From assembly GCA_017656305.1 (NCBI GenBank), contig JACDOG010000009.1:1-64000 (forward strand): a DNA stretch of 64,000 bases, read 5' to 3'. Below the pieces are notes generated by a model. The model ran no database searches, was not told where the DNA came from, and saw nothing but the letters and a program-made list of their open reading frames with translations. The first letter of the stretch is position 1. The number at the start of each line of letters is the position of its first letter. Source of the DNA: Thermoanaerobacteraceae bacterium (GTDB lineage: Bacteria; Bacillota; JADQBR01). Of the stretch, positions 1-7,776 are shown in pieces. Position numbers and translations under genes: made by a program.

Positions 1-63
1 TTGGAAATTGATTCATTTCCCATTTTATAGGCTTGGATGATTTTGGTGGTACGGGCTATTTAA

Positions 64-91
64 TTTACGGATTAATCGGTTTTGATATAAT
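64..91 (+). promoter_or_regulatory. Possible sigma-A promoter of the symporter/two-component operon
   Basis: A perfect -10 hexamer TATAAT lies at 86-91, preceded at 16 bases by TTTACG (64-69), a 4/6 match to the -35 consensus. It lies about 50 bases before the first possible start codon at 142. Nothing else is recognisable in bases 1-63. The -35 box is weak, so this is only a candidate. Confidence 0.4.
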
Positions 92-141
92 GAAATTGTG
101 ACGAAAAAAGACGAATTTTCTTGAAAAGCGGGTGTTTGTGT

Positions 142-264
142 ATGACGTTTCTGGGCGCGCCATTATCCGTCTGGTTGGGTGTGGGAATTCCCTTTTTGCT
201 GGCCACACTGCTGCCGGTCTGCCTGGCCATTTTACTGAAAAGGAGCCGGGTAAATGATGTATGA
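142..264 (+). CDS. Small membrane protein, possible symporter accessory subunit
   Basis: A 40-codon reading frame starts at ATG 142 and its stop overlaps the symporter start at 254 by 11 bases, which suggests translational coupling. The product is one hydrophobic stretch (about residues 9-32) followed by a basic end (LLKRSR), so one membrane helix with the C-terminus probably inside. Small hydrophobic partner proteins encoded directly upstream of SSS-family symporters are known, but I cannot assign this one to a named family. There is no strong ribosome site before 142, and TTG codons at 121 and 136 are alternative in-frame starts. The overlap and composition are seen; the accessory role is inferred. 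Confidence 0.45.
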   Translation: MTFLGAPLSVWLGVGIPFLLATLLPVCLAILLKRSRVNDV

Positions 265-1687
265 TCCGTTGTGGTACATGGGTTTCTTTGTCCTGTACAC
301 TTTTTTCATACTTGTACTGGGCAGGCACGGGTTTGATAAAAGCGACAGTATTAAAGATTACTTGATAGCCAACCGCAGCCTGGGACTTGTCAGCAGCGTT
401 GCAACGTTTGGCGCCACCTGGTTCAGCGCCGCGTCCATGCTTGGCTTTACGGGGCTGGTTTACGGTTTTGGGTACTCGACTGTATTGTTTACGGCTGTCT
501 GCTGGTTTCTTGGGGCTACCTTTTTAGTTCTCATGGTGGACAGGCTGTACCAATTTGATGTGGTGACGGTACCGGAATTTTTCCGTGTCAGGTATGACTC
601 ATTACTGCTGCAGGTAGTTTCGGGAATAACTCTGGTGGTGACGTACATTCTGTACATTGCCATACAGGTTGAGGGTTTCGGGATAGTGGTCAGCAAGCTG
701 CTTGATGTGCCTTATTCCGTAGGTATTTTTTTAGTATTTTTATTTATTCTTTATACAACTTTTGGCGGGCTGCATTCAGTGACGCGTACTGACATCCTGA
801 ATTTTGCCTTGATACTTGGGGGTTCGGTGATTGCAGCATGCCTGGTCTTAAACGAGGTGGGTGGCATAACTGATTTGCACGCGCTGTTGCTGGAACACCC
901 CAGGGGGCAGGATTTTTTTAATCCTTTTCCGCACGGTTGGTCTACATTTTGGGCATTTCTCAGCTCGTTTTTTGCCCTGGGTTTGGGCCTGGCAGCAAAC
1001 CCGCAGTATTTGGTGCGGATCTGGTCTGCGCGCAGCAGAGAAACTGCCTACAGTATGATTGGTATTAGTATCGTGCTGTTGTCCGTAGTTTACCTGTCTT
1101 TAGCCGTCGTGGGTGCCGGTGCTGCCGTGCTGGTGCCGGAAGAGGCATTGCAGTCATATGACGGAGTATTTCCCTACATAATTAGTACTCATATATTGTC
1201 CCCGTTGAAAGGATTGATTTTAATAAGTATTGTGGCCGCCAGTATTTCCACGGCTAATTCCCAGCTGCTTTTGCTCTCCGGCAGTGTCAGTTATGATATC
1301 CTGGCGGCCCTGAGCAGGCATCCCGTGCAGGAACAAAAACTGCTTAATTACAACCGCCTGTTGATTTTCCTGCTGGTCATTTTTTCCTTGCTGTTATCCC
1401 TGAACCGTCTGCCGGCGTTGGTAGAATTCAGCGGTCAGATTTGGGGAATGGTTGCTGCGGCATTCTTTTTCCCGGTCTTTGGCGGGTTGTTTTATTCCAA
1501 GGCGAGCAAACGGGGAGCAGTTGCGGCATTTTGCGGCGGGTTGGTTGTGTACGTGCTAAGCTATTTTCTAATACCCACCGGGGTAATGCGCTTTTTTCAC
1601 CCGGCGCTGCCTGCGGTGCTGGTTTCCGGGATATTGTTTTTCACGGTGAAGGGGCGGTTCCGGCATGAAGCAAAAGCGAACCATTGA
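254..1687 (+). CDS. Sodium:solute symporter (SSS family)
   Basis: The 477-residue protein is an integral membrane protein with about 12-13 hydrophobic segments and SSS-family features: an N-terminal helix followed by a DYLIANRSLG segment, then a WFSAASMLGF stretch and a conserved glycine-rich core. Members use the sodium gradient to import small solutes such as amino acids, carboxylates or sugars. Its 3' end overlaps the sensor kinase gene by 23 bases, so uptake and sensing are probably one operon. The position ahead of the 5-oxoprolinase genes suggests it could import 5-oxoproline or a related acid, or act as a co-sensor. The substrate is inference. ATG 254 is preceded by AGGAGCCGGG, a reasonable ribosome site. 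Confidence 0.85.
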   Translation: MMYDPLWYMGFFVLYTFFILVLGRHGFDKSDSIKDYLIANRSLGLVSSVATFGATWFSAASMLGFTGLVYGFGYSTVLFTAVCWFLGATFLVLMVDRLYQFDVVTVPEFFRVRYDSLLLQVVSGITLVVTYILYIAIQVEGFGIVVSKLLDVPYSVGIFLVFLFILYTTFGGLHSVTRTDILNFALILGGSVIAACLVLNEVGGITDLHALLLEHPRGQDFFNPFPHGWSTFWAFLSSFFALGLGLAANPQYLVRIWSARSRETAYSMIGISIVLLSVVYLSLAVVGAGAAVLVPEEALQSYDGVFPYIISTHILSPLKGLILISIVAASISTANSQLLLLSGSVSYDILAALSRHPVQEQKLLNYNRLLIFLLVIFSLLLSLNRLPALVEFSGQIWGMVAAAFFFPVFGGLFYSKASKRGAVAAFCGGLVVYVLSYFLIPTGVMRFFHPALPAVLVSGILFFTVKGRFRHEAKANH

Positions 1688-3065
1688 AAAGAAAATTCTC
1701 ATCCCGTTTTTGCTGGTGGTGCTGCTGCCCTGCCTGGCAGTGGGCGCCGCTGCTTACTGGACCGGCTTTCAGTCTTTCAAGAACCAGAGGTTTGCGGAGG
1801 CTGGCAAACAGCTCGGTTCGGTTACCGATTATTTGGGGATTTTGCAGGAACAAACAGCATCAGGCACATTGACTCCGGAAACTGCCAAACAACTGGGAGA
1901 GCGGTGGCTGGACAGCATGGAAAACGTCATCTTGCTGGCGCCCGACCGGCCGCTGCCGCCGGAAGTAGAAGGCGCGTGGTGGTACCCGCTGTTGGAAGAG
2001 GGAAACGGGCGTTACAAAAACACGGCCGGCAACCAAGGGTTGTCTGAAGAATGGGTGATAATCCGCCGGATACCGGAGTGGAACTGGACACTGGTTGTAC
2101 CCGTTACCGTCTCCTATTTTGCCAGACCGTTGGTTGATATCCAAAAAAGCACCCTGCTGGTTGCCATCATTGCCGCCATTGTGGCGGTGGAACTGACGGT
2201 GGTGCTGGCGTATCACTTTTCCAAGCCTATCAAACGCCTGGCTGAATTTTGCCAGGAACTGGGGCGGACGGGTATTGACCGGGACGCAGAGAGTGACCTG
2301 CCGGTGCAGTATAATGATGAAATAGGCGTTTTAGCCAGGGCGCTCAAGCAGATGGTGGAAGACATGAAGGAGAAACAGCGCCTGGAAAGGAAAATGGCAC
2401 GGATTGAGCGCCTGGCTTCCCTGGGGCAAATGGCCTCCGGCCTGGCTCATGAAATTCGTAATCCCCTGGCGGGAATAAAAACTTCTTTACAGGTGCTTAG
2501 CGCCAGGTTGGACCTGGAAGAACAAAACCGTCGCCTTGTCCGGGGAATTACAGGAGAAATTGACCGGGTGAACCGTATCATTAACAATTTGTTGAACATA
2601 GTTCGCCCCCGGGAACCCAACCCTGCTGCGGTTCGGGTGCGGCCCGTGATAGATGAAACTTTGGTGCTACTGGAAAAAGAGACGTGGCGGAAGAATATTG
2701 AGTTTAAAAACAATGTGGATCACTCTCTGGTCGTTGTGGTAGATAAAGATCATTTAAAACAGATTATTTTAAATTTAAGCCTAAATGCCATCAAAGCCAT
2801 GCCTTCCGGGGGACGGCTAACCTTTGCATCCCAACCGGAAGGAAAGATAATTGTTGCGGACACCGGCATGGGAATTGAAGAGCAGGAGCTTGATAAAATA
2901 TTTGACCCGTTTTACACCACATCCCAGACGGGTACTGGCTTGGGTTTGTCCATAGTACACCAGCTGGTGATCCAAAACCGGGGTGAAATAGATGTGGACA
3001 GCAGAAAAGGAACGGGCACTGCTTTCATTCTGAGCTTTCCGGTCCATGAAGAAAGGCGTGCATGA
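1665..3065 (+). CDS. NtrB-like membrane sensor histidine kinase
   Basis: The 466-residue protein has a first transmembrane helix at about 12-31, an extracytoplasmic domain of about 130 residues, a second helix at about 163-183, a HAMP linker (about 184-240), a HisKA domain with phospho-accepting His262 in GLAHEIRNPLAGI, and a HATPase_c domain with N box (NLSLNAIKAM), G1 (DTGMGI) and G2 (GTGLGLS). It autophosphorylates in response to an unknown extracellular signal and should phosphorylate the NtrC-type regulator encoded next. It overlaps the symporter gene, so both are likely co-transcribed. The sensing domain has no recognised ligand motif; 5-oxoproline or a peptide breakdown product is the contextual guess. 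Confidence 0.9.
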   Translation: MKQKRTIEKKILIPFLLVVLLPCLAVGAAAYWTGFQSFKNQRFAEAGKQLGSVTDYLGILQEQTASGTLTPETAKQLGERWLDSMENVILLAPDRPLPPEVEGAWWYPLLEEGNGRYKNTAGNQGLSEEWVIIRRIPEWNWTLVVPVTVSYFARPLVDIQKSTLLVAIIAAIVAVELTVVLAYHFSKPIKRLAEFCQELGRTGIDRDAESDLPVQYNDEIGVLARALKQMVEDMKEKQRLERKMARIERLASLGQMASGLAHEIRNPLAGIKTSLQVLSARLDLEEQNRRLVRGITGEIDRVNRIINNLLNIVRPREPNPAAVRVRPVIDETLVLLEKETWRKNIEFKNNVDHSLVVVVDKDHLKQIILNLSLNAIKAMPSGGRLTFASQPEGKIIVADTGMGIEEQELDKIFDPFYTTSQTGTGLGLSIVHQLVIQNRGEIDVDSRKGTGTAFILSFPVHEERRA

Positions 3066-3103
3066 TGAAGATATAATAGGCAGTGGCGAAAGGGGCATCT
3101 TCT

Positions 3104-4531
3104 ATGCTGGAAAAACGGATTATGATTGTTGATGATGAGGTGACGCTGCGGTTATCGCTGCAGGCTGGCCTGGAAGACAAAGGTTACCTGGTGGATACAG
3201 CGGACACAGTCAGTGTAGCCCAGGAAAAGATAGCAACTTTTCAACCGCACCTGCTGCTGTTGGATATCCGGCTGCCGGACGGTCATGGCTTGGACTTGCT
3301 GGAAACTGTGAAAAAAAGCTACCCTTATCTTGAAGTCATCATTATGACTGCTTATGGTGATACCGACAGTGCGGTAAGAGCAATGAAACTGGGCGCAATT
3401 GACTATGTTAACAAACCGTTTGATTTGGAAGAAATTTACCTGCTGGTGGAGAAGACTTTTTCCCATTTGGACCTGCAGTCCGAAGTAGAACTGTATCGCC
3501 AGGAAAAGAAAAGTAAGGAAATTGAACTGATTGGTGACAGTGATGTTACCAAACGCCTGCTGGAAAAATTGAGACTGGTGGCAGGGGCAAAAGACACCAC
3601 GGTATTGATTCAGGGAGAAACGGGTACCGGGAAAGAGCTGGCGGCACAGTACATTCACCGCAACAGTGCCCGGAAAAACCGCCCCTTTGTCGCCATCAAC
3701 TGCGGCGTGCTGCCTCCTAACCTGGTGGAAAGCGAACTGTTCGGTCATGAAAAAGGAGCTTTTACCGGTGCTTCCGGCATGAAAAAAGGCCTGTTTGAAT
3801 GGGCGGATATGGGTACGGTGCTGCTGGATGAAATCGGAGAGTTGACGCTGGAAATGCAGGTGAAATTGCTGCGTTTTTTGGAGGAACGGAAGTTTAAGCG
3901 GGTTGGCGGCTTCAGGGATATTCACGTGGATGTACGCATCATTGCAGCTACCAATAGAAATCTGGAGCAGATGGTGGCCGAGGGTAAGTTTCGTTCCGAC
4001 CTGTATTACAGGTTAAATGTGGTTCCGGTATGGCTGCCGCCCCTGCGGGAGCGGGGTAGTGACGTGATCTTGCTGGCGGAATATTTTCTCAAGCAGTACT
4101 GCCGGCAGCGAGGGAGAAAAGCGCCCGTTTTAACGGAAGGGGTCAAGGAAAAGCTTATGGAGTACCCGTGGCCGGGAAATGTACGGGAACTGAAAAATAT
4201 TATGGAACGTATTGCCATTTTGCACCAGGATAGGCTGATTACTGTAGAGGATTTACCTAAGGAGTTTCAGGAACCCGGCGGCAAAACGGAGCAACAAACG
4301 GGTTTTGGGGAACTTTCGGGCCAACACGGCAATGCTGGTCTGGGGGTTCTTGACCGGCCTTTAGGTGAAGGGTTTTCGTTGGAAAAAGTGGTGGAGGAAG
4401 TGGAAAAGGGCTACATCATCAAGGCGCTGAACCAAACCCGGTGGAATATTTCCCGGGCCGCCGGCTTGTTGGGTATCAGCAGGCATGCATTGCAGCGGCG
4501 GGTGGACAAATATTTTCCCAGGCGCTATTAG
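3104..4531 (+). CDS. Sigma-54-dependent response regulator (NtrC family)
   Basis: The 475-residue protein has the full NtrC layout: a receiver domain (1-115) with Asp54 as phosphorylation site and VNKPF, an AAA+ domain with Walker A GETGTGKE (171-178), the sigma-54 contact loop GAFTGA (218-223) and Walker B VLLDE (239-243), and a Fis-type helix-turn-helix near 440-470 (NISRAAGLLGISRHAL). It hydrolyses ATP to open sigma-54 promoters when phosphorylated. ATG 3104 is chosen over an upstream GTG at 3083 because AAAGGGG lies 8 bases before it. Its likely targets are the palindrome and sigma-54 promoter immediately downstream (4593-4675), so it probably activates the pxp operon. Confidence 0.93.
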   Translation: MLEKRIMIVDDEVTLRLSLQAGLEDKGYLVDTADTVSVAQEKIATFQPHLLLLDIRLPDGHGLDLLETVKKSYPYLEVIIMTAYGDTDSAVRAMKLGAIDYVNKPFDLEEIYLLVEKTFSHLDLQSEVELYRQEKKSKEIELIGDSDVTKRLLEKLRLVAGAKDTTVLIQGETGTGKELAAQYIHRNSARKNRPFVAINCGVLPPNLVESELFGHEKGAFTGASGMKKGLFEWADMGTVLLDEIGELTLEMQVKLLRFLEERKFKRVGGFRDIHVDVRIIAATNRNLEQMVAEGKFRSDLYYRLNVVPVWLPPLRERGSDVILLAEYFLKQYCRQRGRKAPVLTEGVKEKLMEYPWPGNVRELKNIMERIAILHQDRLITVEDLPKEFQEPGGKTEQQTGFGELSGQHGNAGLGVLDRPLGEGFSLEKVVEEVEKGYIIKALNQTRWNISRAAGLLGISRHALQRRVDKYFPRRY

Positions 4532-4592
4532 TGGTATTAGTAAACCGTATGAGCTGACATGTTGCAAATTGAGCGAAAACGCACAGTTCGCG

Positions 4593-4626
4593 AGAAAATC
4601 CACTTTGTATACAAGGTGGATTTTCT
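4593..4626 (+). promoter_or_regulatory. 34-bp palindrome, likely enhancer site for the NtrC-type regulator
   Basis: AGAAAATCCAC on the left (4593-4603) mirrors GTGGATTTTCT on the right (4616-4626), with a near-symmetric GTATAC centre at 4607-4612; only one base pair breaks the symmetry. The centre is about 78 bases upstream of the start site predicted from the sigma-54 promoter at 4661-4675, which fits an upstream activator sequence. A smaller inverted repeat, GCGAA/TTCGC, sits just before it (4573-4591). It could also act as a terminator for the regulator gene, but no T-run follows. Confidence 0.65.
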
Positions 4627-4660
4627 GCATATTTATGCGCTTTGACGGGAATTTTGAGAC

Positions 4661-4675
4661 TGGCACAAAAATTGC
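4661..4675 (+). promoter_or_regulatory. Sigma-54 (-24/-12) promoter of the pxp operon
   Basis: TGGCAC at 4661-4666, five bases, then TTGC at 4672-4675 matches the TGGCAC-N5-TTGC consensus in full, with the invariant GG (4662-4663) and GC (4674-4675). Transcription should start near 4687, about 60 bases before the pxpA start codon. The adjacent sigma-54 activator gene and the upstream palindrome strengthen the call. Confidence 0.85.
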
Positions 4676-4748
4676 TTGTATTTTTTTAAAAATGCCGCAT
4701 AATTGAATTGGTCTCAAGTTGCAAAAACTAAATACGGAGGTGAGCAAA

Positions 4749-5498
4749 ATGAAGCCTGTGGACCTTAACTGTGACATGGGAGAAAGTTTTGGCATCTACA
4801 AGCTGGGATTGGACGAAGAGGTGATAAAATACATTTCCTCCGCAAATATTGCGTGCGGTTTTCATGCCGGTGACCCGGTTGTTATGGCCAAAACCGTCCG
4901 GTTGGCCAAAGAGCATGGAGTCAATGTGGGGGCTCATCCCGGCTATCCCGATTTAGTGGGTTTTGGACGAAGAGTTATGCACGTGGACCGGGAAGAACTG
5001 AAACAATCCTTGATTTACCAGATTGGTGCCTTGCAGGCCATAGCAGAAAGCCAGGGAGTACAGTTAAAGCATGTAAAACCCCACGGGGCGTTAAACAACC
5101 AGGCGGCCACCGACCTTGACCTGGCACGTACTATTGCCGAAGCTATAGCTGCAGTCAGTGAGGATTTGATTTTTATTGCCATGGCCGGGACAGCCATGTG
5201 CCAGGCCGCGGAAGAATTCGGCCTGACTGTGGCGAGAGAAGCTTTTGCAGACCGTGCCTACAACGATGACGGCACCCTGGTGTCCCGCAAGCAGCCGGGA
5301 GCGGTAATTCACGACCCCGACCAGGTATTGGAACGGGTGCAGCGCATGGTGAATGATGGTGTCGTCATATCCATTAACGGAAAAGAACTTCCTGTTGAAG
5401 TGGATACCATCTGCGTCCATGGTGACACCAAAGAAGCGGTGGCCATGGTGCGAAAACTTAGCGAGGGCTTGCAGGTGCGTCCCTTGGGAAGTAAATAG
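4749..5498 (+). CDS. pxpA: 5-oxoprolinase subunit A (LamB/YcsF family)
   Basis: The 249-residue protein has the LamB/YcsF signatures DLNCDMGESFG at the N-terminus, CGFHAGDP, VGAHPGYPDL, VKPHGALNN, ADRAYNDDG and VHGDT. PxpA works with PxpB and PxpC in the ATP-dependent hydrolysis of 5-oxoproline to glutamate in the cytoplasm; both partners are encoded further along this cluster. ATG 4749 follows GGAGGTGAG at ideal spacing. It is the first gene after the sigma-54 promoter. The order pxpA, ycsI-like, NRAMP-like, pxpB, pxpC uses the same gene set as the B. subtilis ycsFGI-kipIA region, with the DUF1445 and NRAMP genes swapped. Confidence 0.93.
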   Translation: MKPVDLNCDMGESFGIYKLGLDEEVIKYISSANIACGFHAGDPVVMAKTVRLAKEHGVNVGAHPGYPDLVGFGRRVMHVDREELKQSLIYQIGALQAIAESQGVQLKHVKPHGALNNQAATDLDLARTIAEAIAAVSEDLIFIAMAGTAMCQAAEEFGLTVAREAFADRAYNDDGTLVSRKQPGAVIHDPDQVLERVQRMVNDGVVISINGKELPVEVDTICVHGDTKEAVAMVRKLSEGLQVRPLGSK

Positions 5499-5522
5499 AC
5501 TTAACAGGTGAAATGTGGTGAG

Positions 5523-6317
5523 ATGATGTTTGAACTCAAAGAAAAATCGCCGGCAGCGATTCGACAGGTGATAAGGGAAAACCGGTACACCGGGCCGACA
5601 CCGGGCCTGGCTCCGGGATATGCCCAGGCTAATTTGCTTGTTATACCGGAAAGAATGGCATTTGACTTTCTACTGTTTTGCCAGCGCAACCCCAAACCCT
5701 GTCCGGTATTGGACGTAACAGACGTGGGTAGTGCCGTTCCGGAAATACTGGCGCCCGGTGCTGATATCCGTACCGATATTCCACGATACAGGATTTACAA
5801 AAATGGCGCTCTGGTTGACGAAGTGCTGGATATAAAAGAATTTTGGCGGGACGATCTGGTGGCTTTTTTGCTGGGGTGCAGCTTTACTTTTGAGACAGCC
5901 TTGCTGGAGGCGGGTATTGGCATTCGGCATATAGAGGAACGGCGGAATGTTCCCATGTTTATTACCAATATACGCTGCAGGCCGGCAGGCAAGTTTTCCG
6001 GTGCAATGGTGGTGAGCATGCGCCCCATACCGCGGGACCAGGTAGTCAGGGCTGTTGAGGTGACCGGCCGGTTTCCGGCGGTGCACGGCACGCCAGTGCA
6101 TATAGGTGATCCGGAAGCCATAGGCATCAAAGATATTAACAGGCCGGATTTTGGGGACGCGGTGACCATAAAGCCGGGCGAGGTGCCCGTGTTTTGGGCT
6201 TGCGGGGTGACGCCACAGGTGGCGGTTATGGAAGTCAAACCGGAACTGGCAATCAGCCATGCCCCGGGGCATATGTTTATCGGGGACCTGCGGGATGCTG
6301 AACTGGCAGTCTGTTAG
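5523..6317 (+). CDS. DUF1445 (YcsI-like) putative hydro-lyase
   Basis: The protein (about 264 residues) matches the DUF1445/YcsI family: an N-terminal [18 protein letters not shown] segment, [23 protein letters not shown], and a C-terminal [10 protein letters not shown]. Members have been called hydro-lyases, and a mammalian relative is linked to D-glutamate cyclase activity, which would produce 5-oxo-D-proline. That makes a role in 5-oxoproline or D-glutamate handling plausible here, but the reaction in this organism is not shown. ATG 5523 is preferred because GGTGAG is close upstream; GTG 5508 is an in-frame alternative. The gene follows pxpA by about 24 bases. Confidence 0.8.
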   Translation: MMFELKEKSPAAIRQVIRENRYTGPTPGLAPGYAQANLLVIPERMAFDFLLFCQRNPKPCPVLDVTDVGSAVPEILAPGADIRTDIPRYRIYKNGALVDEVLDIKEFWRDDLVAFLLGCSFTFETALLEAGIGIRHIEERRNVPMFITNIRCRPAGKFSGAMVVSMRPIPRDQVVRAVEVTGRFPAVHGTPVHIGDPEAIGIKDINRPDFGDAVTIKPGEVPVFWACGVTPQVAVMEVKPELAISHAPGHMFIGDLRDAELAVC

Positions 6318-6395
6318 TGCAAAGGATTAAGGACTTTATAAAATTTAGGTTTGTAGTGTGCAGTATTTATTCTAATTTAAAGGAGGCGTCAAAAC

Positions 6396-7622
6396 ATGAG
6401 TTCATTTGTTTCAAGACTGCGGAACATCGGGCCGGGTGCCCTGGTGGCTGCTGCTTTTATTGGCCCGGGAACGGTGACAACTGCTACGGTATCAGGCGCA
6501 AGTTACGGCTATGTCTTGCTGTGGGCCATGGCTTTTTCCATTTTGGCAACAGTGGTACTGCAGGAAATGTCCATGCGCTTGGGTATTATCAGCCGTGAGG
6601 GACTGGGTGAGGCCCTGCGCAACCAGTTTGACAACCCGGTTCTCAGGGGAGTGAGTATTTTCCTGGTTGTTTCTGCAATTGGTATCGGCTGTGCTGCCTA
6701 TGAAACCGGTAATATTCTCGGCGGCGCCATGGGGTTGGAAACCATTTCCGGTATTCCCGGTACCGTTTGGGGACCGATTATGGGTGTTGTGGCCGTCATT
6801 ATCCTGTGGAGCGGCAGTTATAAGGCCATTGAAAAAATTCTCGTCAGCCTGGTTGTGGTGATGAGTGTAACATTTGTGCTGACGGCACTGGTCATCAAGC
6901 CTGACCTGGGAGCAATTTTAAAGGGTATGTTTGTACCCAGTATTCCCAGCGATGCCGGCTTGACTGTGGTGCTGGGCCTGATTGGCACAACGGTTGTGCC
7001 CTATAACCTGTTCCTTCATGCTTCAGCTGTCCAGGAACGCTGGAGCAGGGCGGAAGACCTTACTGAAGCTCGGTGGGATACGGTGCTTTCCATTGTCCTA
7101 GGCGGAATTATTTCCATGTCTATCATCGTTACTGCAGCGGCGGCTTTTGCCGGCAAGGGCGTGGAAATTAAGAGTGCGGGCCAGATGGCCGTGCAGCTAG
7201 AGCCGCTTCTTGGCTCCTGGGCCAAGTGGTTCTTTGCCATTGGTTTGTTTGCTGCAGGATTTTCCTCTGCGGTAACTGCCCCGCTGGCTGCTGCGTTTGC
7301 TACGACTGGCGCGCTGGGTTTCAAACGGGATTTTAAGGATACCAGATTCAGGGCCGTATGGATTATTGTGCTCCTTGTTGGTATAATAGGTTCTAGTATT
7401 GGCTTGGCTCCGGTGCCGGTAATTATCTTTGCCCAGGCGGCCAACGGTATTCTGCTGCCCATTGTAGCCATTTATCTTGTCTGGGTCATGAATAACAGGG
7501 AGCGTTTGGGCAAATATGTTAATAGTGCGGCATCCAATATCCTGGGCGGTTTTGTAATAATTGTGGCCTTCCTGTTGGGTGCTCGGTCTCTGGTTTCCGT
7601 TGTCACCAAGCTATTTGGCTAG
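6396..7622 (+). CDS. NRAMP-like (YcsG-type) transporter lacking metal ligands
   Basis: The 408-residue protein has about 11 membrane helices and clear NRAMP-family similarity (an N-terminal GPGALVAAAF helix and a sixth helix with GTTVVPYNLFLHASAV). Canonical NRAMP metal transporters coordinate Mn2+/Fe2+ through DPGN in helix 1 and a methionine-containing MPH motif in helix 6. Here helix 1 reads GPGT and helix 6 reads VPYN, so the Asp, Asn and Met ligands are gone. The substrate is therefore probably not a transition metal; its place in a pxp cluster suggests 5-oxoproline or another organic substrate, which is inference. ATG 6396 follows AAAGGAGGCG. Confidence 0.82.
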   Translation: MSSFVSRLRNIGPGALVAAAFIGPGTVTTATVSGASYGYVLLWAMAFSILATVVLQEMSMRLGIISREGLGEALRNQFDNPVLRGVSIFLVVSAIGIGCAAYETGNILGGAMGLETISGIPGTVWGPIMGVVAVIILWSGSYKAIEKILVSLVVVMSVTFVLTALVIKPDLGAILKGMFVPSIPSDAGLTVVLGLIGTTVVPYNLFLHASAVQERWSRAEDLTEARWDTVLSIVLGGIISMSIIVTAAAAFAGKGVEIKSAGQMAVQLEPLLGSWAKWFFAIGLFAAGFSSAVTAPLAAAFATTGALGFKRDFKDTRFRAVWIIVLLVGIIGSSIGLAPVPVIIFAQAANGILLPIVAIYLVWVMNNRERLGKYVNSAASNILGGFVIIVAFLLGARSLVSVVTKLFG

Positions 7623-7660
7623 GGAAGGGAAATAAGTTTAAGTTAGTCTCTTGCTCCTGC

Positions 7661-7743
7661 CGATGTTACCGCGTTGGCACAGTGACTTTTCCCTCGGAAT
7701 AGTATAATTCCGGCCGGGAATGGTTTGCCTCTGGGTAACATCG
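7661..7743 (+). promoter_or_regulatory. Long nested hairpin leader before pxpB
   Basis: CGATGTTACC (7661-7670) is exactly complementary to GGTAACATCG (7734-7743). Inside, GGCA/TGCC (7676-7679/7726-7729), TTCCC/GGGAA (7689-7693/7716-7720) and GGAAT/ATTCC (7696-7700/7707-7711) can pair in register, giving one long imperfect hairpin that ends 33 bases before the pxpB start. No T-run follows. It does not match a riboswitch family I recognise. It may be an RNA processing or stability element, or a mobile palindromic repeat. Confidence 0.6.
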
Positions 7744-7776
7744 GTTTCTGTTTATATTTATACAGGAGGTGACCGG

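Noticed and set aside
4485-4706. A 73-codon frame on the + strand covering the palindrome and sigma-54 promoter
   Set aside because: It overlaps the regulator's end and the regulatory elements, has no ribosome site, and its product shows no conservation pattern.
7674-7690. TTGGCAC followed by AGTGACTTTT, resembling a sigma-54 -24 element before pxpB
   Set aside because: The invariant GC of the -12 element is missing at the right distance; the sequence is part of the long hairpin.
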